A stretch of DNA of 64,000 nucleotides. It comes from Mycobacterium heckeshornense (lineage in GTDB: Bacteria; Actinomycetota; Actinomycetes; Mycobacteriales; Mycobacteriaceae). The translations under genes and the position numbers were made by a program. The notes beneath the pieces are model-generated. The model searched no databases, was not told the origin of the DNA, and was given only the letters and a program-made list of their open reading frames with translations. Positions 52,200-60,013 of the stretch are shown here, piece by piece. Position 1 is the first letter of the stretch; each line of letters begins with the position of its first letter. The DNA lies in NCBI RefSeq assembly GCF_016592155.1, contig NZ_AP024237.1:434001-498000 (forward strand), written 5' to 3'.

Positions 52200-52538
52200 T
52201 CACTCCCCGACCACCGCCATCCTGTGAGGACCGCCGCCGACGGCGCGCAACTTCTCGGCGGCCTCGCGCTCCCTCGCGGCAAACTCAATCCCGTCGTTGT
52301 GAACATGTATCTCATGCTCACTCACTCTGGTCAGCAACGTCCGCGACGTCTCCAACCACACGCCCATCCGGGCGACCAGCGCCACCGAGGACGCACCCAC
52401 CCACTCCGGCTGGGCAGAATCAATCTTGTTGTCCGAGGCCAAATGGGAGATCGCCAGATTCTCGCCCTGGCCGCTGACATGCGCCGCCGAGTGTGCCAAA
52501 GCCTCCAGGCTGACCCGAAACTCGCCGTCGAACGCCAT
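52200..52538 (-). CDS. WXG100-like small protein
   Basis: The 112-residue helical protein has QPEWVGASSVALVARMGVW around its middle (a W-x-G turn between two helices) and no signal peptide, the plan of WXG100/ESX-secreted proteins. It is directly upstream of the WXG-containing DUF1023 hydrolase (3 bases between), a pairing seen often in mycobacteria. Secretion by an ESX system is inference, since no ESX machinery is in the window. ATG 52538 is chosen; a longer frame upstream lacks support. Confidence 0.7.
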   Translation of the reverse strand: MAFDGEFRVSLEALAHSAAHVSGQGENLAISHLASDNKIDSAQPEWVGASSVALVARMGVWLETSRTLLTRVSEHEIHVHNDGIEFAAREREAAEKLRAVGGGPHRMAVVGE

Positions 52539-52716
52539 TCCCACCACCTCCGGTCGACGTCGTACATTATCCAGCGCAACACCGCAACTCCCTTCACCAG
52601 GGTCAGGGCGGTGCGACGTATCGCTGGCGGACGGCCTTGATGTTCCGGAATACTGGCACCGAGGCAATGTGGTGTCACCCCGCCAAGCGGGCGCAGCAAG
52701 ACGCAGCCCGGTTTGT

Positions 52717-53778
52717 TTAACCGTCAGGGCCGCAGGCTGATACGAGGTCCCTGTCTTCGTGGACCAGGTCGGAGACCGTCTTCTGGTAGGCGGTTTGGTG
52801 GTCACGGATGGCATCCGGCGATGGACTGACCATGGGGTTTCGTATGTCTCGCACGAGCGACACCGCCTGCGCGGATAGTTCCGCGATACGACGCAGGTGC
52901 CGGGAAACATCCGGTGTGGACACTTGTCGTGCATACTTTTGCAGCTGATCGGACCAGTCGTGGTATCTGCTTAGGTCTGGACCGCCGGCAGTGATCAGAC
53001 TGGAGTCGAGCATGTCGCGATGTGCGTCGATGAAGTTGACGGCATCGCCGGCGGTGCGGCAGTCCGGTGTTTGTCTCTCCGATGATCCCGATAGATAACC
53101 TATTGTCCCGAAGCTGATTCCAACCACGACAATCATGAGCAGCGACGCCACGATGCGCCGCCGCGGCAAGACGATGGAATCCTCGGTCTCGCCTGCTGCG
53201 GCCGCTGCTTCGGGGATATCGGTAGCGGCGGCACGTAACAGCTCAACGTGGCGTGGTAGCCGCCGCGCCTGGTAAGACGTCCATGCAAAGTACGCTGCGA
53301 AATACAATGCGAAGCCGACCCATAGCAGGCCGCGTCGTACGTCGTTGTCGACGAACGCCAAGACGGCAAGCACGAAGCAGAGCGCAGGCATCCACCACTT
53401 TGCCGCCCTCTGCCATCGTGTGACGCGACGACAGTAAGCCAGGTTCAGGGTGCCCACACGGATGGCTGCCGCCAAGACGCGCGGATCGGCTGGAACCTCA
53501 CCGCGCCGCAGTGCCCTGCTGACCTGACAGCGCTGCTCGAGATTCAACCCGGCAACGGCCGCGGCGTAGCTTTTTTGCACAGGGTTTTGTAGAAGCACCA
53601 CCGGCCCGGCAATAGCCAGACTGAATCCCGCCAGCCCCACCAGCGCCCACAACCAGCCGGTTCTGGCGACAAATCCCGGGAGCAGTAACACCACGACCGC
53701 GGTGAACGTCACCGCCGTTACCAAAGCGCTCACCAGCCAGCGCACCCACCACGGCGCCACCACCATCCACGCCCTCAT
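52717..53778 (-). CDS. Membrane protein of unknown function, accessory operon
   Basis: The 353-residue protein has two close N-terminal transmembrane helices (about residues 14-38 and 43-66), two more in the middle (about 128-165) and one at about 205-230 (ASLLMIVVVGISFGTIGYLS), then an extracytoplasmic helical tail with Cys residues. No known domain is recognised. It is the first minus-strand gene of the accessory group, 178 bases upstream of the WXG-like gene; that gap shows no gene. ATG 53778 is preferred to a TTG at 53796. Confidence 0.65.
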   Translation of the reverse strand: MRAWMVVAPWWVRWLVSALVTAVTFTAVVVLLLPGFVARTGWLWALVGLAGFSLAIAGPVVLLQNPVQKSYAAAVAGLNLEQRCQVSRALRRGEVPADPRVLAAAIRVGTLNLAYCRRVTRWQRAAKWWMPALCFVLAVLAFVDNDVRRGLLWVGFALYFAAYFAWTSYQARRLPRHVELLRAAATDIPEAAAAAGETEDSIVLPRRRIVASLLMIVVVGISFGTIGYLSGSSERQTPDCRTAGDAVNFIDAHRDMLDSSLITAGGPDLSRYHDWSDQLQKYARQVSTPDVSRHLRRIAELSAQAVSLVRDIRNPMVSPSPDAIRDHQTAYQKTVSDLVHEDRDLVSACGPDG

Positions 53779-53796
53779 GGCTTGCGATTTTCTCAA

Positions 53797-54140
53797 AAGC
53801 CGGCCGTGGTCGTCCGGTTGCGTCGACCCGTGCGCTACGCGGATTTCGCAATGACCGATGTGCTTTCCGACGTGGAGTCGCGCTCAGAACTCGGGGAGTT
53901 CACGAACTGGTATGACACCGCGAACAATCCGCCCGTCCTCGGTTCCGTCGTCGCCGGGCACTGAGCGACCGCCGGTGGGCGGCTCAGTCGCGATGCTGTT
54001 GAGCAGCACCCCTTTGGTGGACGAAGATCCAGACCGCACCGACATCCTGGAAGTCACCACCCGTCAGAACCGCCACGTGTCACACCTCAGTTGCCATACT
54101 GTCGCGGTTGCGTGCACGAGATTGATGAAACAGCTAGCCG
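53797..54140. other. Gap with no recognisable gene
   Basis: About 340 bases separate the membrane protein gene from the HEPN/ATPase remnant. A 60-codon frame (53782-53964, plus) ending LGEFTNWYDTANNPPVLGSV and a second frame (TRQNRHVSHLSCHTV) may be scraps of decayed genes, but I do not recognise them. Confidence 0.4.
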
Positions 54141-54883
54141 ATGGCGCTGAGCAACCGGGACCGCGTCGACCGCGCGCAGGAGCTGCTCGGTACGGCACTG
54201 GACGCGTTCCTGCAGCGGGTTCTCCAACCAGAGCTGCCCAAAGGAGCGGATTGGACAGCGATGCTCGCCGCGAAAGACGGCGCTAAGGGCATCACCGGCA
54301 AAACCTACAACCGCGTCGACCCGTACCGTACATGGCCCGGCCTGCGGGACCGGCAGGTATTCGAGGACGGCTTGTGGTCGGTGTATGACAACTAAATTCT
54401 CTGGGAGAAAGACGGATTCGCGTTCGCTCAAGCGTGGAACGGCGAGCGATACGTGGGATTAGTGCTGCCGACCGACCAGGAGCCGCCACCCACTATCACC
54501 GACACCTTGCTCTTGGTCGAGCCGTCACGGGCTGTCCCCAGCGCAACCGAGAAGTCGAGGAGCTCGGGGAGGAAGAGGCAGGCGCCGCCGAGGAAAGTGA
54601 GGACCGCGGTAGTGGGCCGATATCCACGCCTTCTCCGCCCGGGCCTGCACCGAAGACGCGGTACTTCGGGGTGCGGACACTGGATCCGGAGCGCTACGCC
54701 GTGGACTTCGGCAAAATCAACGCCGGTCCTGCAGCACCTCGTGGCCCACCCGGCGTGCAACTGAATGTTCGCATCGAGATCGAAGCCCAGGCACCAGAAG
54801 GATTCGACGACACTCGAATTCGGACGGTATCGGAGAACGCTGCGACGCTGAAGTTCGATCGAAGCAGTTTCGAGATCGACTGA
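54141..54883 (+). pseudogene. Internally deleted ghost of a Swt1-HEPN/DUF499-type ATPase gene
   Basis: The first 84 codons begin like the Swt1-type HEPN N-terminus (MALSNRDRVDRAQELLGTAL, then ELPKGADWTAMLAAKDGAKG and ITGKTYNRVDP). They then jump straight to what should lie hundreds of residues later (TWPGLRDRQVFEDGLWSVYD). An in-frame TAA (54393-54395) interrupts, after which the same frame continues ILWEKDGFAFAQAWNGERYV, GLVLP and TDTLLLVEPSRA. A frameshift near 54535 leads to KTRYFGVRTLDPERYAVDFG, and two compensating shifts surround VLQHLVAHP before GVQLNVRIEIEA and RTVSENAATLKF. So an N-terminus and a C-terminus remain and the ATPase core is lost. The family is large (about 1000 residues) and often sits in defence islands. 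Confidence 0.75.
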
Positions 54884-54970
54884 TTCGCCAACTCAACCCA
54901 AGCCCTCAGCGTGGTACTTTGCGAGACGCCGCGCTATCTCTTACTCCAAAAAAGAAGTAAGGAGGACGCG

Positions 54971-55218
54971 ATTGACGCCGCTGTCGAGGTGACATCAATA
55001 GGAATGGCGACTATACCCAAGGCGGTGCACGACGCGCTCGGCATCCGAGAGGGAGACGATGTTATCTTCCGTGTCGAGGACGGTCGAGCCGTGCTATCGC
55101 GACACCAGACTTCCCTAGCTTGGCAGGGACAATCCCGGTGCCCGCGGCGAAGCGAAACCACGCATGGGACGATGTGATCCGCCCTACGAGATCCGAACGA
55201 GCTGCGGCTCGACGGTGA
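54971..55218 (+). pseudogene. AbrB/VapB-like antitoxin gene, frameshifted and without a normal start
   Basis: The N-terminal swapped-hairpin domain is readable: VEVTSIGMATIPKAVHDALG, IREGDDVIFRVEDGRAVLSR. The usual SKGQVTIP is SIGMATIP here. At about 55100 the frame breaks; one added base restores PDFPSLAGTIPVPAAKRN and HAWDDVIRPTRSERAAARR, ending at TGA 55216-55218, which overlaps the toxin GTG. As it stands, the open frame runs to 55177 with an unrelated tail. The GGAGG site at 54961-54965 is ideally spaced for ATT at 54971, suggesting a lost ATG; GTG at 54989 is another option. Confidence 0.78.
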
Positions 55219-55616
55219 GCGCATTCGTCGATACCAACATATTGGTCCGGCATCTGACCGGTGATCCTCCGTATCTGGCTGCGCGCGCAACGTCATATCT
55301 CGCACCGGGAGGGCAGTTGCTGCTGGCCCACTTTGTGGTCGCCGAAACCGTAGACGTGCTGGAGTCGTTGTACGGCACACGCCGCGAGCAGATTGCTCAG
55401 GCGATACGTTCACTCGTCACCTTTGACTCGATCGTCTGCGTAGACCCGGCATTGCTGCTTCGAGCGGTCGAGGTCTATGAAACCGACCGAATCGATTTTG
55501 CGGAGGCCTATCTTGTCGCCTGCGCAGAAACCACGGGCATTGGGCGCGTCGCATCCTTCAACCGGTCCATCGACCGCGTCAACACCATCGAGCGGGTCGA
55601 GCCGCCGACAATCTGA
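55215..55616 (+). CDS. PIN-domain (VapC-like) toxin, probably weakened
   Basis: The 133-residue PIN-domain protein would be a Mg-dependent RNase. Acidic residues: Asp6 (FVDTNILVRHL), Glu44 (VVAETVDVLE) and Asp94 (RIDFAEAYLV) are present, but the fourth position is Asn116 (ASFNRSIDRV, where relatives usually have SFDRSID). GTG 55215 overlaps the stop of the ancestral antitoxin frame (GTGA), the usual coupling of VapBC pairs. Because the antitoxin's neutralising C-terminus is lost, survival of this gene implies that it is inactive, silent or neutralised in trans. Confidence 0.85.
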   Translation: MSAFVDTNILVRHLTGDPPYLAARATSYLAPGGQLLLAHFVVAETVDVLESLYGTRREQIAQAIRSLVTFDSIVCVDPALLLRAVEVYETDRIDFAEAYLVACAETTGIGRVASFNRSIDRVNTIERVEPPTI

Positions 55617-55705
55617 CCGGCCCGCGGGAGAGCGCAAAGCCGCGAGCGGGCGTCTTTGTACGCCAACACGCCGCAATGCCGTACACGTGCGCCCGCTCGC
55701 GCTGG

Positions 55706-56764
55706 TCACTCCACCAGCGCCGACGCAGCCTCTAGGTGTTTAATCGCGTCGGCAACGATCGTCTGGATCAGCTCCGCGCACGACGGCAGATCCTCCAGGA
55801 TGCCGGCCACCTGCCCGGACGCCAGCACCCCGGCGTCGGTGTTGCCTTCGACCAGACCGGCTTTCAACAGCATCGGGGTGTTGGCCGCCATCACCACTTG
55901 CGACCATGTCATCTCCTTGCCGTGGCGCATCGCCAAACCGTCGCGCACCATCGACCGCCACGTCATGCCCGACATCTTCTTGAACTTGGCGGCGTTGCGC
56001 ACCGCGGCAACGAAACCCCTAGCTCGAGAACCGCTTTCCAGCTTGTCAACCAGCTCGGTGCGCAGCACGCGATGCGGCATGCCGTCCACCCGGGTGGTGA
56101 CCACCGTGCCGTCCAGGCCGGCCTCCAGGTAGCGGCGTTTGACCGCGTCGGGCACCGTCGAATCCGAAGTAAGCAAGAACCGGGTGCCCATCGCCACCCC
56201 TGCTGCGCCGTAGCACAATGCGGCTGCCAGGCCGCGACCGTCGAAAAAACCGCCCGCGGCGATCACCGGGATATCGACGGCGTCCAGCACCGATGGCAGC
56301 AGCAGGGTGGTCGCGACCGGGCCCGTGTGCCCGCCGCCTTCACCGCCCTGGACGATCACCGCATCGGCGCCCCAGGAGGCCACTTTGCGGGCATGCTTTG
56401 CCGCACCCACCGACGGGATCACCACGACGCCAGCGTCTTTGAGCCGGGTCATCAACTCCTGCCTGGGTGCCAGCGCAAACGACGCCACCTTGACACCTTC
56501 GCGGATCATCAGCTCGATCCGGTCGCCGGCGTCGGCGGCATCGGCGCGGATGTTGACCCCGAACGGCTTGTCGGTGGCGGCCTTCACCTTACCGATCGCA
56601 ACAGCCAATTCGTCCAACGTCATGGTGGCCGACGCCAATATCCCGAGCCCGCCCGCGTTGGCGGTGGCCGACACCAGCCGGGCGCCAGCGACCCAACCCA
56701 TCCCGGTCTGCACCACGGGGTGTTGTACACCGACCAACTCGGTCAGCGGCGTGCGCAGCCTCAT
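55706..56764 (-). CDS. ipdC: Flavin-dependent oxidoreductase IpdC (NPD-like)
   Basis: The 352-residue nitronate-monooxygenase-fold (TIM barrel) FMN enzyme has HPVVQTGMGWVAGARLVSAT at the N-terminus, VNIRADAADAGDR, VIVQGGEGGGHTGPVATTLL and FMN-phosphate motifs IAAGGFFDGRG and GVAMGTRFLLT. IpdC acts on a CoA-thioester ring intermediate in HIP degradation. ATG 56764 is chosen over an upstream extension. It is the last gene of echA20-ipdA-ipdB-ipdC, 46 bases after ipdB, at the right border of the island. Confidence 0.93.
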   Translation of the reverse strand: MRLRTPLTELVGVQHPVVQTGMGWVAGARLVSATANAGGLGILASATMTLDELAVAIGKVKAATDKPFGVNIRADAADAGDRIELMIREGVKVASFALAPRQELMTRLKDAGVVVIPSVGAAKHARKVASWGADAVIVQGGEGGGHTGPVATTLLLPSVLDAVDIPVIAAGGFFDGRGLAAALCYGAAGVAMGTRFLLTSDSTVPDAVKRRYLEAGLDGTVVTTRVDGMPHRVLRTELVDKLESGSRARGFVAAVRNAAKFKKMSGMTWRSMVRDGLAMRHGKEMTWSQVVMAANTPMLLKAGLVEGNTDAGVLASGQVAGILEDLPSCAELIQTIVADAIKHLEAASALVE

Positions 56765-56810
56765 AACCACCGCCGACCATGCGGAGCAAAGCCACGAGGA
56801 GGCAGAATAC

Positions 56811-57554
56811 TCATACTCGTACTTCCTTGTCACGCAGCGACTTCGGATCTATGACGTCGCGGATCAGATGCAGCTCGTCGTCGGACGGCAACCGGGTCTC
56901 GTCAGCGTCCGATAGCCCGTGCACTTCGAAAGACGTCGCGTCGCGCACGTCGCCGGCGCGCACGCCCGGATGCAGCGATAAGGCCCGCATCGTGTGGTCG
57001 GGTCCGCCGAAGTCGAACACCCCGAGATTGGACACGACGCGATAGACATTGACGAACCGGAACGCCGGGTTGGCGGGATCGACCTTGTCGTAGCCGATCC
57101 CGCATACTACGTCGACGGCTTCGCAGAACACCCGCGGCGAATGGTTGCCGACCCAGTAGCTGGTGGCATGGTTGATGGTGTTGCCGGGCGCGCCGCGCAC
57201 CCCGAACATCTGCCGGGTGGGCTGCTGCAGCGGCCCGAACGCCGAGATGTTCTGATTGCCGTACCGGTCAATCTGGTTGGCGCCCATCACCACATGCCGG
57301 CGACCCCACGCGAGCGTCTCGAACACCCGGCCGAACGGCATCCAGCCCTCGATCGCGCCGCAAACTCCCAGCGCCGGGGTATCTGCCAGCAGCTGGGCCT
57401 CGCCGTCGGTCAGCAGAATGTCGGGGGAGAAGGTCAACCGGGCCAGCCTGGCGCCGACGGACGCCACGGTTGTCATCGGACTGACCAGAATCTCACCGGC
57501 ATCGCGGAACAGCTCGGCGCAGGCTATTACGCAGACTTCTGCTCGGCTGATCAT
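56811..57554 (-). CDS. ipdB: COCHEA-CoA hydrolase beta subunit IpdB
   Basis: The 247-residue protein is the beta subunit of IpdAB, a class I CoA-transferase-fold enzyme that works as a ring-opening hydrolase on COCHEA-CoA, cleaving the last steroid ring. Seen: LLTDGEAQLLADTPALG, MGANQIDRYGNQNISAFG and GVRGAPGNTINHATSYWVGN. It overlaps ipdA by 4 bases. Both subunits are needed for growth on cholesterol in M. tuberculosis. Confidence 0.94.
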   Translation of the reverse strand: MISRAEVCVIACAELFRDAGEILVSPMTTVASVGARLARLTFSPDILLTDGEAQLLADTPALGVCGAIEGWMPFGRVFETLAWGRRHVVMGANQIDRYGNQNISAFGPLQQPTRQMFGVRGAPGNTINHATSYWVGNHSPRVFCEAVDVVCGIGYDKVDPANPAFRFVNVYRVVSNLGVFDFGGPDHTMRALSLHPGVRAGDVRDATSFEVHGLSDADETRLPSDDELHLIRDVIDPKSLRDKEVRV

Positions 57555-58429
57555 GACGAAGCTCCGAATTGCCGTACCGCGGCCTGGTAGTCGGCTTCAC
57601 TGCCAGACAGGTAGGTCGCCACGAACCGACTCCAACTCTCCTCCGACGCAGCGGCTTCCACGTAATGACGCTGGAACTTCTCGTCGCGGCTGTAATCCGG
57701 TGCCGCAGTAGTGAAGTGCGCGCCAAACGGCGCCTCCACGACGGCGTCGACCATCATCCGGTTCACCAGCAGCGCCTGCGGTGGCACCGCCTTGACCAGC
57801 TCCTCGGTCGTCACTACGCGCTCCACCGACAAGAAGCGCTTCTCCGCGGCCATCAGATACAGGTCATCGAAGTATGGATCGATCCCGGTGTAGGCCGCAT
57901 TACCTTGTGCGTCACCAATATTCATATGCACAAACGCGGCATCGAGTCGCAATGCCGGCATCGCAATGAACGTCTCGTGCCCGCCGCCCCGCGCGGGGTA
58001 AGGGGAGGTCACGGTCGCCAGCTCACCTTCCCAGAAGTCGAGGACCGAGCTGCCCAGGCCCGCCCGAATCGGCAGGAACGGCAACCGCTGAGCCGCCGCC
58101 TGCAGCCCGCAACGCAGCATGCCCTCGTCCATCTCACGGGCCTCGATCAAGCCATGCGTGCGCGCGTGCGCGAACCACGGGTCGTAGAACGGCGGCGAAT
58201 CCAGCGACACGAAACCGTAGTAGACCCGTCGCACCTTGCCGGCCGAGCACAGCAGCCCAATGTCCGGTCCTCCATAGGTGACGACGGTCAAATCGGTGAT
58301 GTCCGTGCGCAAGATAGCCCGTACGAACGCCATCGGCTTGCGCCGTGACCCCCAGCCGCCGATGCCGATCGTCATCCCGCTGCGCACCCCAGCAACAGCC
58401 TCGTCGAGCGTGGTCAACTTATTGCTCAT
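57551..58429 (-). CDS. ipdA: COCHEA-CoA hydrolase alpha subunit IpdA
   Basis: The 292-residue alpha subunit carries the CoA-transferase glycine motif GMTIGIGGWGSRRKPMAFVR near the N-terminus and AFVHMNIGDAQGNAAYTGID. The length equals that of the M. tuberculosis protein as I recall it. ATG 58429 overlaps the echA20 stop (ATGA); a far longer upstream frame is antisense-like and rejected. It forms the IpdAB complex with the next gene. Confidence 0.95.
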   Translation of the reverse strand: MSNKLTTLDEAVAGVRSGMTIGIGGWGSRRKPMAFVRAILRTDITDLTVVTYGGPDIGLLCSAGKVRRVYYGFVSLDSPPFYDPWFAHARTHGLIEAREMDEGMLRCGLQAAAQRLPFLPIRAGLGSSVLDFWEGELATVTSPYPARGGGHETFIAMPALRLDAAFVHMNIGDAQGNAAYTGIDPYFDDLYLMAAEKRFLSVERVVTTEELVKAVPPQALLVNRMMVDAVVEAPFGAHFTTAAPDYSRDEKFQRHYVEAAASEESWSRFVATYLSGSEADYQAAVRQFGASS

Positions 58430-59169
58430 GATTTCTTCACGAAGGCGTCGCGGTGTTCGTCGGCCACCCCGGCCAGATTGAGCTCGAACGTAAACCCTTG
58501 CTCCATACGGTAACTGGAGTTGACCCGCTGCACGTCGATGAAGTTCAACGCCTCCTTGGCGGCCCGAATAACGCGGGTGTCCTTGGCGGCGATATCGCGC
58601 GCCACCCGTAACGCAGCCTCGTGCAACTGCTCTCGGGGCACTACCTCGTGCACCGAACCGAAGTGGTGCAACGTGGCGGCGTCGACGGTCGCGGCGGTGA
58701 AGAACAGCCGGCGCATCATGTGCTGCGGCACCAGCCGGGACAGATGGGTCGCCGCACCCAGCGCGCCGCGCTCCACCTCCGGTAGCCCGAACGTGGCGTC
58801 GTCGGAGGCCACGATCACGTCGGAGTTGCCCACCAAACCGATGCCGCCGCCCACGCAGAATCCGTTGACCGCGGCAATCACCGGGACCGCGCACTCGTAG
58901 ACCGCCTTGAACGCAGCGAAGCAGCCGCGGTTGGCGTCGAGCAGCGCGGTGAAGCCCTCGGTGCGCTGCATTTCTTTGATGTCGACCCCGGCGTTGAAGC
59001 CGCGGCCCTCGGCCCGCAGGATCACCACGCGGGTGTCCGGCTCGCGGCCCGCAGCTGTCACAGCGTCGGCGAGTTCAAACCAGCCGCGCGAGGGGACGGC
59101 GTTGACCGGCGGATAGTCGACGGTAACGGCGACTATGCCGGGCTCGATGGTGGTGGAGGTGATCGGCAT
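58426..59169 (-). CDS. echA20: Crotonase-family ring hydrolase EchA20
   Basis: The 247-residue crotonase-fold protein has AEGRGFNAGVDIKEMQ (oxyanion-hole loop, about residue 58), VIAAVNGFCVGGGIGLVGN (second oxyanion loop) and FGLPEVERGALG. EchA20 hydrolyses the ring of HIEC-CoA (ring D side) to give the IpdAB substrate. It leads the echA20-ipdA-ipdB-ipdC operon and is divergent from an SDR gene with a KstR2 box between them. Confidence 0.94.
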   Translation of the reverse strand: MPITSTTIEPGIVAVTVDYPPVNAVPSRGWFELADAVTAAGREPDTRVVILRAEGRGFNAGVDIKEMQRTEGFTALLDANRGCFAAFKAVYECAVPVIAAVNGFCVGGGIGLVGNSDVIVASDDATFGLPEVERGALGAATHLSRLVPQHMMRRLFFTAATVDAATLHHFGSVHEVVPREQLHEAALRVARDIAAKDTRVIRAAKEALNFIDVQRVNSSYRMEQGFTFELNLAGVADEHRDAFVKKS

Positions 59170-59194
59170 TGCACTTCCCGGGGTCGACTACCTA

Positions 59195-59208
59195 AGCAAG
59201 CACTTGCT
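59195..59208. promoter_or_regulatory. KstR2 operator between echA20 and the SDR pair
   Basis: AGCAAGCACTTGCT is a perfect palindrome and a full match to A-N-CAAG-N2-CTTG-N-T. It lies 26 bases before the echA20 start and 16 bases before the SDR GTG, controlling both directions. Confidence 0.93.
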
Positions 59209-59223
59209 TGGTACGCTAGCACA

Positions 59224-60000
59224 GTGACCCGCGCCGAAGGAGCCCCCGCGTACAACTTGGGTCTGGCCGGTCGGGTTGTGCTGGTGACCGGTGGTGTGCG
59301 GGGGGTCGGTGCCGGCATCAGCGCGGTGTTCGCCGACCAGGGTGCGACGGTGGTGACCTGTGCGCGCCGCGCGGTCGAGGGGTTGCCCTATGAATTTCAC
59401 GCGTGCGATGTGCGTGACGAGGACGCGGTCGACCGGTTGATCGATGCGATCGGCGAGCGGCACGGTCGGCTCGACGTGCTGGTCAACAACGCGGGCGGAT
59501 CGCCGTACGCACTGGCCGCCGAGGCCACACACACGTTTCATCGCAAGATCATCGAGCTCAACCTGCTCAGCACCTTGCTGGTCTCCCAGCGCGCTAACGC
59601 GCTGATGCAGCAGCGCAACGGTGGTTCGATCGTCAACATCTCCTCGGTCAGCGGGCGCCGTCCCTCGCCCGGCACGGCGGCGTACGGTGCTGCGAAGGCC
59701 GGGATCGAAAGCCTCACTGCGACACTGGCGGTCGAGTGGGCCCCCAAGGTGCGGGTAAACGCGCTTGTGGGTGGCATGGTCGAAACCGAGCAGTCGGAGT
59801 TGTTTTACGGTGACGCCGAATCGATCGCTCGGGTGGCGGCCACCGTGCCGCTGGGCCGGTTGGCAAAGCCCGTCGATATCGGTTGGGCGGCAGCATTTCT
59901 AGCATCTGATCTGGCGTCCTATATCAGCGGGGCGACGTTGGCCGTCCATGGCGGCGGCGAGCCCCCGCCGTATCTGGCCGCGTCGAGCGCCAACAAGTAA
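59224..60000 (+). CDS. Short-chain dehydrogenase (Rv3549c type)
   Basis: The 258-residue SDR has the cofactor motif VLVTGGVRGVGAGISAVFAD, NNAGGSPYAL, active-site Ser in ISSVSG and YGAAKAG. It is divergent from echA20 under a KstR2 box and followed by a second SDR (14-base gap), so it is probably part of HIP degradation; the exact substrate is unassigned. GTG 59224 is the start. Confidence 0.92.
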   Translation: MTRAEGAPAYNLGLAGRVVLVTGGVRGVGAGISAVFADQGATVVTCARRAVEGLPYEFHACDVRDEDAVDRLIDAIGERHGRLDVLVNNAGGSPYALAAEATHTFHRKIIELNLLSTLLVSQRANALMQQRNGGSIVNISSVSGRRPSPGTAAYGAAKAGIESLTATLAVEWAPKVRVNALVGGMVETEQSELFYGDAESIARVAATVPLGRLAKPVDIGWAAAFLASDLASYISGATLAVHGGGEPPPYLAASSANK

Positions 60001-60013
60001 AGGAGCAACCGGG

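Noticed and set aside
57551..58894. Long upstream extension of ipdA
   Set aside because: The extra 155 residues are Arg-rich and antisense-like within echA20; the natural start at 58429 overlaps the echA20 stop.
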